Assembly (NCBI GenBank): GCA_025350145.1
Contig: JANXYH010000017.1
Location: forward strand, 1-64,000
Length of the DNA stretch: 64,000 nucleotides
Source of the DNA: Burkholderiales bacterium
Lineage (GTDB): Bacteria; Pseudomonadota; Gammaproteobacteria; Burkholderiales; Burkholderiaceae_C
Reading direction: 5' to 3'
In this document: positions 43,847 to 51,976 of the stretch, piece after piece
Position numbering within the stretch: the first letter of the stretch is position 1
Layout: each line of letters begins with the position of its first letter
The notes under the pieces: generated by a model
What the model was told of the DNA's origin: nothing
Seen by the model: only the letters and a program-made list of their open reading frames with translations
Database searches by the model: none
Position numbers and translations under genes: made by a program

Positions 43847-45274
43847 TCAGGCGGCGCGCGCCAGGGCTGTCGCGAAGCGGTTGTGGCGCTCGATCAAGGG
43901 CCCCAGGTCCAGGGTCGTGAGTTGCCCCTGGCGGACCACCACCTGACCGTTGACGACGGTGTAGGCGGCCGGCGCCGAGGCGCAGAGCAGCAGCGCCGCG
44001 ACCGGGTCGTGGACAGCCCCGCCGGCAAAACCCAGGCTGCGCAGGTCGAACAAGGCCAGATCGGCGGCCATGCCGGGGGCAAGCTGGCCGATGTCGTCGC
44101 GTCCCAGCACCCGCGCGCCGCCCCGCGTGGCCAGTGCCAGCGCGTCGCGGGCGGTCATCTCGGCTGGCCCGGCGTCGCAGCCGAAACGCCCGTCGGCCCC
44201 GGGCGGCTGCATCGCCCGGCCGACGCGCGCCAGCAGCATCGCCTGGCGGGCCTCGTTGAGCATCTGCGCGCCATCGTTGCTGGCGCTGCCGTCGACGCCC
44301 AGGCCGACCGGCACGCCGGCATCGACCATCCGCCGCAGCGGCGCAATGCCCGAGGCCAGGCGCATGTTGCTGCAAGGGCAATGGGCGACGCCGGTGCCGC
44401 TGGCGGCAAAGCGCGCGATGCCGTCGGCGTCGAGCTTGACGCAATGGGCGTGCCAGACATCGTCGCCCAGCCAGCCCAGGTCGGCGACGTACTGGGTCGG
44501 CGTCAGGCCGAAGCGGGCCTGGGTGTAGGCCAGGTCATGGTCGTTCTCGGCCAAATGGGTGTGCAGCCGGCAACCAAAGCTTCGGGCCAGCAACGCCGAC
44601 TCGCGCATCAGGTCTTGGCTGACGGTGAACGGTGAGCAGGGCGCGACCACGACCCGCAGCATCGCGTAGCGGCCCTTGTCGTCGTACTGCTCGATCAGGC
44701 GCTGGCTGTCGGCCAGGATCGCCGGCTCGGCCTCGACCAAGTGGTCCGGGGGCAGGCCACCGGCGCTTTCGCCCACGCTCATGCTGCCGCGCGCGGCGTG
44801 AAAGCGCATGCCGATCTGCGCCGCCGCCGCGATGCTGTCGTCCAACTGCACGCCGTTGGGGTAGAGGTAGAGGTGGTCGCTCGAGGTGGTGCAGCCCGAG
44901 AGCAGCAGCTCGGCCATCGCCACCTGGGTCGAGACATGGACCATTTCGGGCGTGATCCCGGACCAGACCGGGTAGAGCCGCTTGAGCCAACTGAACAGTT
45001 CGGCGTCCTGCGCGCCCGGCAACGCCCGGGTCAACGACTGGCTCATGTGGTGGTGGGTGTTGACCAGGCCGGGCAGCACCGCATGCCCGCGGGCATCGAT
45101 CACCTCGTCGGCCTGCAGCCCCGGTGGCAATTCACCGGCAGCGTAGACCGCCTCGATCCGCGGCCCGCAAAGCAAGACGCTGGCGCCGCGCAATTCGCGC
45201 CCGGCGTCGTCCTGGGTGACGACGACCTCGGCGTCGCGGATCAGGATGCGCCGGAGGGCAGCGGCGGCGGGCAT
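43847..45274 (-). CDS. 8-oxoguanine deaminase-type amidohydrolase
   Basis: A 475-residue metal-dependent amidohydrolase of the AtzA/TrzN/guanine deaminase group. Metal ligands are GLVNTHHHMSQ, HTHLAENDHD, HAHCVKLDADG and GLGVDGSASNDG. The sequence YPVWSGITPEMVH and CTTSSDHLYLYP agree best with proteins annotated as 8-oxoguanine deaminase, which convert 8-oxoguanine to urate; other triazine or purine-like substrates are possible. ATG 45274 begins just before the first beta strand. A tandem repeat lies between this gene and the upstream PrsT gene. Confidence 0.82.
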   Translation of the reverse strand: MPAAAALRRILIRDAEVVVTQDDAGRELRGASVLLCGPRIEAVYAAGELPPGLQADEVIDARGHAVLPGLVNTHHHMSQSLTRALPGAQDAELFSWLKRLYPVWSGITPEMVHVSTQVAMAELLLSGCTTSSDHLYLYPNGVQLDDSIAAAAQIGMRFHAARGSMSVGESAGGLPPDHLVEAEPAILADSQRLIEQYDDKGRYAMLRVVVAPCSPFTVSQDLMRESALLARSFGCRLHTHLAENDHDLAYTQARFGLTPTQYVADLGWLGDDVWHAHCVKLDADGIARFAASGTGVAHCPCSNMRLASGIAPLRRMVDAGVPVGLGVDGSASNDGAQMLNEARQAMLLARVGRAMQPPGADGRFGCDAGPAEMTARDALALATRGGARVLGRDDIGQLAPGMAADLALFDLRSLGFAGGAVHDPVAALLLCASAPAAYTVVNGQVVVRQGQLTTLDLGPLIERHNRFATALARAA

Positions 45275-45323
45275 CGCGGGCGGACGCTTCGGCCCTGATC
45301 CAGGCAAGTTGCCAGCCGCCGCT

Positions 45324-45371
45324 TCAGCCACCACATCAGCCGCCACATCAGCCGCCGTATCAGCCGCCGCT
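45324..45371. repeat. 12-bp tandem repeat covering the prsT stop codon
   Basis: Four imperfect units of TCAGCCGCCACA (45324-45335, 45336-45347, 45348-45359, 45360-45371). The stop codon of the PrsT-like gene (45360-45362 on the minus strand) lies in the last unit, so the repeat has grown from the end of that gene into the spacer. Confidence 0.88.
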
Positions 45372-48146
45372 GAGACTCTTGAGCAGGCGGCTGACCTCGG
45401 CCTGGTTGGGATAGGCGCTGCCCAGCCCGGCCAGAGCGTCCAGCTCGGTCTTGGCATTGCCCTTGTCGCCGGCCTCGATGTAGAGCCGGGCCAGGCTCAG
45501 GCGGATGGCGCTGTCCTTGGGCGCCATGGCCAAGGCCTTCTTCTCGGTCTCGATCGCCTTGGGTATCTGCCCTTCGGCGGCCTGGGCCAAGGCCAGGGTG
45601 TCGAGGAACTGCGGCTGGTTGGGCCCGGCCAGCACCGCCTTTTCGGCCATGGCCAGGGCGCCTGGGCGTTTTTGCTTGGCCATCATGAAGGCGACATTGT
45701 TCAGCGCCAGGGCATTGTTGGGCTGGCGCTCCAGCACCGCCAGGTACCACTGCTCGGCCGCCTTGGCATCGTTCTGCGCCAGCGCCTCGTCGCCCAGGTG
45801 GTAGAGGAACAGCGCGTCCTTGGGGTGGTCCTTGCGCCAACTCGCCGACCACTGCTCGGCCTCGGCGCTCTTGCCCGCAGCGCGCAGCACCGCATGGATG
45901 CGGATCGCCGCCGCGTCGCCACCGGGTTTGCCCAAGGACTTGCGGTAAGCGGCCTCGGCTTGCGGCCACTGCTTTTGCTGAAAGGCGATGTCGCCTTCGT
46001 AGGTGAAACCGATTGCGTCGGTCGGACGCTTGAGCTGGACCTGCCGCGCCACCGCCGTGGCCTGCTCGGGATGCTTGTCGGCCAGCGCCGATTCGATCGC
46101 CGCACGCTGGATCTGCGGCACATCGGGCGCCACCTCCAGGGCCTTGCGCACCTGGCGCGATGCACCGGCGAGGTCGCCCATGCTCTGCGACACATCGGCC
46201 AGACCCATGTAGCCCCGCGGCGACTTGGGCGCCATGCCGACGATGCGGTTGTAGGCCGCCAGGGCCTGCTGCTTGTCGCCGCTGACGAGGTTGACGCGAC
46301 CCAAGCGGTCCTGGATGTCGACGCTCTCGGGCAGCGCCGTGGCCGCAGCCTGGGCGCTGGACAAGGCGCCCTTGGGGTTGCCGAAGGCCATCTGCAGATC
46401 GATCAGTGCCACCCGTGGTCTGGCATCGGTGGGGTTGGACTTGATGGCCGCCTCGACGTGGCCCAGCACATCTTCATGTGAGCCGCCGGAGCGCTGCGCC
46501 ACCTCGGCCAGGGCCATCGTCGCCTGCAGGTGCCCGGGCGAGCCCTTGAGGAATTCGCCGAACCGCGCCTTGGCCGACTCGGGCTTGTTGTCCAGCATGT
46601 CCAGGCCACTCAACGCTGCCACGGCCGGGTAGTACTTCGCGTCCTTGGTGGCGGCGGCCTCGAAACTCTTGCGCGCACCGGCCAGGTCCTTGTCGCGCGC
46701 CAGCAACTGGCCACGCAGCAGGTCGGCGACGGGCTTGTCGGGCTGCTTGCGACCGAGGTTGTCGATGGCCTTGCGCGCTTCATCGGTCTTGCCCAACCTC
46801 AGGCTGGTGGCAATGATCGCCAGGTCGGCGGACACGCCGGAGTCGCTCTCCGAGATCGCCTGCAGTTCGGAAACAACCGCATCCGGGCTGCCCTTGGACA
46901 AATGGCCCAGGGCCAGCGCGGTGCGGATCTTGGGATCGTTCGGGGCGGCCTTGGCGGCACGCTGGAACAGCGCCTCGGCGCGAGCCGCCTCGCCCAGACT
47001 GAGGTTGGCCTGGGCCGCCGCCAGGATCAGTTGCACCGGCGGATTGGGCTTTTCCAGCACTGGCGCCAGGGTGGCCAGGGCCTTGTCGTGGTGGCCCTGG
47101 CGCATCTGCGTCTGGGCCAGCATGGCGCGCGGGGCCAAGGCCTCCGGCGCCAGCGTGATCGCCTTGGACAAGAACAACTCGGCCTGGCTCAGCGCGTTCA
47201 AACCCAGCTCGGCCAGCGCGGCCGATTGCAGCGAGGGCACATGGTTGGGCAGGTTGCGCAGCACCAACTGGAACTGCTCACGGGCGCGCTTGTAGTCGTT
47301 CTTGGCCAGTGCCACCTGGCCATCAAGCATCGCGGTTTGCAGGTTCTGCGGCCCGGCCGCCTTCATCTGCTCAAGTTGCTTGGCCGCCGCATCGACCTTC
47401 TGGTCGGCCAGGTAAAGGGTGATCAGTGCGGCATGGGCCGACATCGCCGCAGGCTTGACCGCCACCGCCTGCTGGTAGGCCGCGAGCGCGCCCGGCCGGT
47501 CCTTGCCGATGCCCATCAGCAGGTCGCCCTTGAAGGTCCAGCCGTCGCCGCTCTTGGCGTCCCTGGCCAGCAAGGTTTCGACCTGGGCCAGCGCAGCGGG
47601 CAGATCGCCCGTCATGGCGGCCTGCCGCGCCTTCAGGATCAGCGCTGGCTCGAAGGTCGGGCTCAGGCGCAGCGCCGCTTCGACCGCTGCGGTCGCCTGG
47701 GCGGTGGACTTTTGCATCATCCAGGCCGTGGCGACGCTGACCTTGAGGTCGGCGGTGGCCTCGGCGTCCGGCCATTCGGTATTGCCATAGGCCGAGCTGA
47801 CCCTGGCCGGCTGGTTCATCTGCAACAGGCTGCGGGCCAGTACCGGCACGACCTGGGATTCCGGGTGGCCCAGCTCCAGCGCCCGACGCAACTCGATTTC
47901 GGCTTGGGCCGGCGTGCCACCGTCCTGCAACACCTTGCCGAGCAGGAAGCGAGACTCGGGCAACTTGTCGTTGGCCTGGATCACGCCCTTCAAGATGATG
48001 GTCGCGGCAGCCCGGTCGTTCTTGGCGATCGCCGCCTTGGCGTCGGCCAGCAAGTCGGCTTCGGTCTTGCCGCAGCCGGCCAGAACCAGCGCCGCCAACA
48101 GTGGGGCGGCCTGCCAAACCGCGCGCCATGCGCGTGACTGCTTCAT
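45360..48146 (-). CDS. PrsT-like TPR lipoprotein of the PEP-CTERM/XrtA system
   Basis: A 928-residue lipoprotein. ATG 48144-48146 follows AAGGGA. The signal peptide ends in the lipobox LVLAGC near residue 26. The rest is nearly all tetratricopeptide repeats (for example SRFLLGKVLQDGGTPAQAEIELRRALELG; ALALNNVAFMMAKQKRPGALAMAEKAV), about twenty in number. Length, lipobox and the N-terminal ADLLADAKAAIAKNDRAAA motif match PrsT proteins of exosortase A systems, which take part in export or surface anchoring of polysaccharide and PEP-CTERM proteins. It is separated from the related glycosyltransferase operon by 11 kb. Confidence 0.8.
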   Translation of the reverse strand: MKQSRAWRAVWQAAPLLAALVLAGCGKTEADLLADAKAAIAKNDRAAATIILKGVIQANDKLPESRFLLGKVLQDGGTPAQAEIELRRALELGHPESQVVPVLARSLLQMNQPARVSSAYGNTEWPDAEATADLKVSVATAWMMQKSTAQATAAVEAALRLSPTFEPALILKARQAAMTGDLPAALAQVETLLARDAKSGDGWTFKGDLLMGIGKDRPGALAAYQQAVAVKPAAMSAHAALITLYLADQKVDAAAKQLEQMKAAGPQNLQTAMLDGQVALAKNDYKRAREQFQLVLRNLPNHVPSLQSAALAELGLNALSQAELFLSKAITLAPEALAPRAMLAQTQMRQGHHDKALATLAPVLEKPNPPVQLILAAAQANLSLGEAARAEALFQRAAKAAPNDPKIRTALALGHLSKGSPDAVVSELQAISESDSGVSADLAIIATSLRLGKTDEARKAIDNLGRKQPDKPVADLLRGQLLARDKDLAGARKSFEAAATKDAKYYPAVAALSGLDMLDNKPESAKARFGEFLKGSPGHLQATMALAEVAQRSGGSHEDVLGHVEAAIKSNPTDARPRVALIDLQMAFGNPKGALSSAQAAATALPESVDIQDRLGRVNLVSGDKQQALAAYNRIVGMAPKSPRGYMGLADVSQSMGDLAGASRQVRKALEVAPDVPQIQRAAIESALADKHPEQATAVARQVQLKRPTDAIGFTYEGDIAFQQKQWPQAEAAYRKSLGKPGGDAAAIRIHAVLRAAGKSAEAEQWSASWRKDHPKDALFLYHLGDEALAQNDAKAAEQWYLAVLERQPNNALALNNVAFMMAKQKRPGALAMAEKAVLAGPNQPQFLDTLALAQAAEGQIPKAIETEKKALAMAPKDSAIRLSLARLYIEAGDKGNAKTELDALAGLGSAYPNQAEVSRLLKSLSGG

Positions 48147-48159
48147 CGTTGATCCCTTC

Positions 48160-49188
48160 TCAATGGATGCGCGACAGGCTGGATGCAGCGCGAACCGCAC
48201 CCTCGCCCATGGCCGCGCCAAACCGTTTTGCCAGCTTTTCCGCGACGTTGTCACGCGGGGTGTAGTCAATGATCTCTTCGGCCTTGACGACTTCGCGCGC
48301 GACGTAGTCGAGGTTGCCCAGCTTGTCAGCCAGCCCCTGGCGGACCGCCTCGTCGCCGTTCCAGAACAAGCCCGAGAAGGTATCCGCAGACTCCTTCAAG
48401 CGCTCAGCCCGGCCCTGGCGCACAACCTGGATGAACTGCTGGTGAATTTGGTCAATCATCGCCTGCGCCAAGGCCTTGTGCCGTGGCTGCTGCGGCGAAA
48501 ACGGGTCAAGCATGGCTTTGTTCTCGCCCGCAGTCAGCAATCGGCGCTCGACACCCAGCCGCGCCATCAGGCCGTCAAAGCCGAAACCGTCCATCAGCAC
48601 GCCGATCGAGCCGACCACGCTGGCCTTGTCGACATAGATCTCGTCGGCCGAGACGGCGATGTAGTAGGCGCCCGACGCGCACATCTCCTCGACCACGGCG
48701 TAGACCTTCTTCTTGTGCAGGGCCTTCAGGCGGCGAATCTCGTCGTAGACGATGCCGGCCTGCACCGGGCTGCCGCCCGGGCTGTTGATGCGCAGCACGA
48801 CGGCCTGCGAGTTGTTGTCCTCGAACGCCGCCCGCAGGCCGGCCAGCAGGTGTTCGGCACTGGCCTCGGTGTCGGCGGCAATCTCGCCGCGGACCTCGAC
48901 CAGCGCCGTGTGCGGACCATTGCTGGCAGCGTTGCCGCGACCGCGCTGTGACATCACGGCCCAGGCCATGGCGACTGCCAGCACCAGCCAGGCCAGGCGA
49001 AAGAAGACCCGCCAGCGGCGCTCGATGCGGCGCTCGATGACCAGCGTCTTGAGCAGGCGCTGGACGTTGCCTTCCAGCTCCGCCGAGACCAGCCGGAACG
49101 GCGCCTGGGGCGGCGCGGTGGCGGCGACGGGCTCTGGCAGCCCGCTGTCGGGCGCAGGCGCGGATTCGTCTGGCGGAGGTAGGCTCAT
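48160..49188 (-). CDS. sppA: Signal peptide peptidase SppA-type S49 protease
   Basis: A 342-residue membrane-anchored serine protease that degrades leftover signal peptides. After a Pro-rich cytoplasmic leader, one membrane segment (FFRLAWLVLAVAMAWAVM, near 65-82) precedes the protease. The nucleophile serine is in EEMCASGAYYIAVSAD and the general-base lysine probably in AGENKAMLDP, as in single-domain SppA. INSPGGSPVQAG and VVGSIGVLMDGFGF are conserved. It lies 8 bases after the Rieske gene. Confidence 0.88.
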   Translation of the reverse strand: MSLPPPDESAPAPDSGLPEPVAATAPPQAPFRLVSAELEGNVQRLLKTLVIERRIERRWRVFFRLAWLVLAVAMAWAVMSQRGRGNAASNGPHTALVEVRGEIAADTEASAEHLLAGLRAAFEDNNSQAVVLRINSPGGSPVQAGIVYDEIRRLKALHKKKVYAVVEEMCASGAYYIAVSADEIYVDKASVVGSIGVLMDGFGFDGLMARLGVERRLLTAGENKAMLDPFSPQQPRHKALAQAMIDQIHQQFIQVVRQGRAERLKESADTFSGLFWNGDEAVRQGLADKLGNLDYVAREVVKAEEIIDYTPRDNVAEKLAKRFGAAMGEGAVRAASSLSRIH

Positions 49189-49196
49189 CGAGGGGC

Positions 49197-49643
49197 TCAG
49201 GTGGGGATGGCGGGGGCGGTCGTGGCGGCCGGCGCGGCTGGCCGGATGTCGGCACAAGGATACCAATACACCTGGCCATCGCGCTCGTCCAGCCGCACGC
49301 CGCGCAGCCGGGCGCCGGCGCACGGGCCGGCGACGCAGTGGCCGGTCTTCGGCTCATAGGTGGCGCCATGCATGGCGCAGATGATCCAGCGCCCGTCGTG
49401 GTCGAGAAACCGGCCCTCCTGCCACTGCATCTGCACCGGTACATGGGCGCACAGGTTGACGTAGGCCACCGCCAGGCCGTCAATGCGCAGCGCAAAGCCA
49501 CGCGCGGGGCGACGGTAGTACAGCAGGTCGAAGCCGACCGCCAGGTCGCGCTCGTGCAGGCTGGCGCTGGCGCAGAGCCATTGCGGCTCGGGCGGGCCAA
49601 CGCTGCCGGCCGGAACGCCGCTCAGCCCTGCTGCGCCAACCAT
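49197..49643 (-). CDS. Rieske-type [2Fe-2S] protein
   Basis: A 148-residue single-domain Rieske protein. The two cluster motifs are NLCAHVPVQM (C-x-H) and WIICAMHGATYEPKTGHCVAGPC (C-x2-H). It lacks the catalytic domain of ring-hydroxylating oxygenases and may be a ferredoxin-like electron carrier. ATG 49641-49643 overlaps the 3' end of the HAD phosphatase gene by 22 bases, a sign of translational coupling. The order HAD-Rieske-SppA downstream of rluC is common in Burkholderiales. Confidence 0.88.
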   Translation of the reverse strand: MVGAAGLSGVPAGSVGPPEPQWLCASASLHERDLAVGFDLLYYRRPARGFALRIDGLAVAYVNLCAHVPVQMQWQEGRFLDHDGRWIICAMHGATYEPKTGHCVAGPCAGARLRGVRLDERDGQVYWYPCADIRPAAPAATTAPAIPT

Positions 49644-50305
49644 TGCGCCAGCTCGGCGGTGGAATGGGCCACCGTCAGCGGCGAAAGCGCGGCCAGGGCG
49701 GCCGGGTCATGCGCGCCGAAGCTGACGCCGACCCGCGCCACGCCGGCATTGATCGCCAGTTGCAGGTCGTGGCTGGTGTCACCGACCATCAGCGTGCGCT
49801 CGGGCGGCACCCCCAACTCGGCCATCAGCTCGTGCAGCATCCGTGGATGCGGCTTGCCGGCGGTCTCGTCGGCGGTGCGGGTGGCGTCGAACAGGCCCTG
49901 CAACTGCGTGCCCTGCAGCGCCTCGTCCAGGCCCTTTCGCGATTTGCCGGTGGCCACCGCGATCAGGTGGTTGCGCGCCTTGAGCGCCCGCAGCATCTCC
50001 AGCGTGCCGGCGAACAGCACCAGTTCGTGCTGGCGGGCGACGTAATGGTGGCGGTAGCGCCGGCCCAACTCGGGGTAGCGCGACCGGTCCAGACCCGGCA
50101 CAGCGTGCTGCAGCGCGTCATGCATGCCCAGGCCGATGACGTAGGCGGCGCGCTGCGCGTCGGGCACCGCCAGTTCCAGGTCGGCGCAGGCGCCCTGAAT
50201 GCAGGAGACGATCAGCGCCGTCGAGTCGAACAGCGTGCCGTCCCAGTCGAAGGCGATCAGGTCGAAGCGGCGCGGGCGCAGCACCTCGGGCTGGGACAGA
50301 GTCAT
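49622..50305 (-). CDS. HAD-superfamily phosphatase, phosphoglycolate-phosphatase-like
   Basis: A 227-residue HAD hydrolase with all motifs: LIAFDWDGTLFDST (nucleophile Asp), IAVATGKSRKGL (motif II), the lysine in TAGKPHPRML, and LMVGDTSHDLQLAINAG (motif IV). The cap domain is of the Gph type. Natural substrate cannot be fixed. ATG 50305 or 50317 may start it; it begins a few bases after the rluC stop. Confidence 0.85.
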   Translation of the reverse strand: MTLSQPEVLRPRRFDLIAFDWDGTLFDSTALIVSCIQGACADLELAVPDAQRAAYVIGLGMHDALQHAVPGLDRSRYPELGRRYRHHYVARQHELVLFAGTLEMLRALKARNHLIAVATGKSRKGLDEALQGTQLQGLFDATRTADETAGKPHPRMLHELMAELGVPPERTLMVGDTSHDLQLAINAGVARVGVSFGAHDPAALAALSPLTVAHSTAELAQWLAQQG

Positions 50306-50321
50306 GGCCGCCATCATGCCG

Positions 50322-51353
50322 TCAATGCGGCTCGCTCAGGCGCGCCAGCAGCGTGACGCATTCGGCCGGCAGCGCCGCCTGCAGTGCCACCCGCTGGCCG
50401 CCGGCAGGGTGGTCAAAGGCCAGGTGGCGGGCGTGCAGGAACATCCGCTCGAAGCGCAGTCCGGACAGCCCCTGGCCGCGCGCCAAGGCCTTGTTGACGG
50501 CGAAATCGCCGTACTTCGGGTCACCGACGATGGGGTGGCCGGCATTGGCCAGGTGGACCCGGATCTGGTGGGTGCGGCCGGTCTTGAGCGTCACCTCGAG
50601 CAAGCTGTGGTCGGCAAAGCTCTGCGCCAGTTTGACCAGCGAGATCGAGCGCCTGCCGTCCGGATGGTCGGCGGCGACTGCACGCACCTGGCGCTCGCCG
50701 GCCGCGTCCAGCGTCTTGTGCAGCGCCACATCGATGACCTTGAGGCTGGCCGGCCAGTGGCCAATCACGAGTGCGCTGTAGATCTTGTCGGTCTCGCGCT
50801 CGCGGAACTGGGCCTGCAGCGCGGTCAAGGCGCTGCGCTTCTTGGCCAGCAGCAGGATGCCTGAGGTCTCTTTGTCCAGCCGGTGCACCAGTTCCAGGAA
50901 CCGCGCATCCGGCCGGGCCTGGCGCAGTTGCTCGATCACGCCAAAGGCCACGCCCGATCCGCCATGCACCGCCACACCCGCCGGCTTGTCGATCGCCAGC
51001 AGGTGTTCGTCCTCGCAAAGCACCGTGAACTCGCGTGCCGGGGCCGGCGCGGTCACGGCCTTCGCGGCCACCCGCACCGGCGGCAGGCGCACGTCGTCAC
51101 CCAGCGCCAGCCGGGTATCGGCCGCCGCCCGGCCTTTGTTGATCCGCACCTCGCCCGAGCGGATGACGCGGTAGACATGGGTCTTGGGCACGCCCTTGAG
51201 TTGGCGCAGCAGGAAGTTGTCCAGGCGCTGGCCGACACCGCCCTCGTCGACCAGCAGGTGCTTGACCTGGGGCCGATCCTCGGGCACCGGCGGCGGCGGC
51301 GAGACCGGTCGTCGGCCGGCCGGCGCTTTGGTGCTTATAATGATTCGGACCAC
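50322..51353 (-). CDS. rluC: Ribosomal large subunit pseudouridine synthase
   Basis: A 343-residue RluA-family enzyme that makes pseudouridines in 23S rRNA (955, 2504 and 2580 in E. coli). An S4 domain (VGQRLDNFLLRQLKG, RSGEVRINKGR) precedes the catalytic domain with HRLDKETSGILLLAKK carrying the nucleophile Asp, and LKTGRTHQIRVHLA. GTG 51353 is chosen because earlier in-frame sequence is unlike the family. The gene is divergent from rne, and a -10 element for rne overlaps its first codons. Confidence 0.92.
   Translation of the reverse strand: MVRIIISTKAPAGRRPVSPPPPVPEDRPQVKHLLVDEGGVGQRLDNFLLRQLKGVPKTHVYRVIRSGEVRINKGRAAADTRLALGDDVRLPPVRVAAKAVTAPAPAREFTVLCEDEHLLAIDKPAGVAVHGGSGVAFGVIEQLRQARPDARFLELVHRLDKETSGILLLAKKRSALTALQAQFRERETDKIYSALVIGHWPASLKVIDVALHKTLDAAGERQVRAVAADHPDGRRSISLVKLAQSFADHSLLEVTLKTGRTHQIRVHLANAGHPIVGDPKYGDFAVNKALARGQGLSGLRFERMFLHARHLAFDHPAGGQRVALQAALPAECVTLLARLSEPH
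51336..51341 (+). promoter_or_regulatory. -10 element of the probable rne promoter
   Basis: A perfect TATAAT on the plus strand within the first codons of the divergent rluC gene. No good -35 hexamer is present 16-18 bases upstream, so an activator or alternative contacts may be needed. Transcription would begin near 51348 and give a leader of about 630 bases before rne. Confidence 0.4.
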
Positions 51354-51976
51354 AACTGTGCCGTAAGTGCTTGATTTTTCAGAGTTTAGCCGGGTGCTTG
51401 GCGCGGTATGGTGGCCACCGGCGCGTTCAGACTTGGGCGCGCCCCAAGCGTTGATGCAACGTTTGCTCGCGGACCAAGGCAGGCGCACTCACCCCAGTGA
51501 GCGTGCGGCCCGTCCCGCAGACGGCAGAAGACCCGTAGAAACAGCCATCCCCGAAAGTTCGGGAAAGATCAAGCACATGTTCCGCAGACCGCGCCCACAA
51601 CCTGGGCAGAAGTCTGCGCAACGCGACACCAGCGCCCCGGTTCGCATGCCGCCCCGCCCACCCCAGACCGATGCCAACAGCGCCTTTGCGCGCTTGAGCG
51701 GCCTGCCGGACACCGTCCGGTACCGCCCTGGCATGCGCCACGCCCGAGCGGCGGCGCTGGCGGCAGGGGCGCGTCGCGGCACTGTCTACCCCGGCCGCTG
51801 TGGCGCACGCAGCCCCGCCGCATTCCATGACCGAGCCATCGGTCGGAGCAGCCCAGGGCGATTTCACTTCCGGCTGATTCGCGCTTCTTCGTGCATCGAA
51901 ACAGTTCAAGGCTTGCGGCGCAGACCTTGATCGTTTTGTGGCGGGTTGTTGAACCTGCCGAATTGGAGTGCACGTC
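51354..51976 (+). other. Long rne leader region
   Basis: About 620 bases without a convincing gene between rluC and rne. It contains a short hairpin CCGAA-AG-TTCGG (near 51552-51563) and several GC-rich stem-forming stretches. In E. coli the rne 5' leader mediates feedback by RNase E on its own mRNA; a similar role here is inferred only from position and length. Confidence 0.5.

Noticed and set aside
45275-45457. A 61-residue N-terminal extension of the 8-oxoguanine-deaminase-type protein
   Set aside because: It translates the 12-bp repeat and the end of prsT; the family starts at ATG 45274.
46530-48137. A 535-residue frame antisense to the PrsT-like gene
   Set aside because: Shadow of the TPR gene with no recognisable domain.
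51367-51930. A 187-residue plus-strand frame in the rne leader
   Set aside because: Low-complexity Arg/Pro-rich translation with no family features and no ribosome-binding site; GC-rich DNA gives many such frames.
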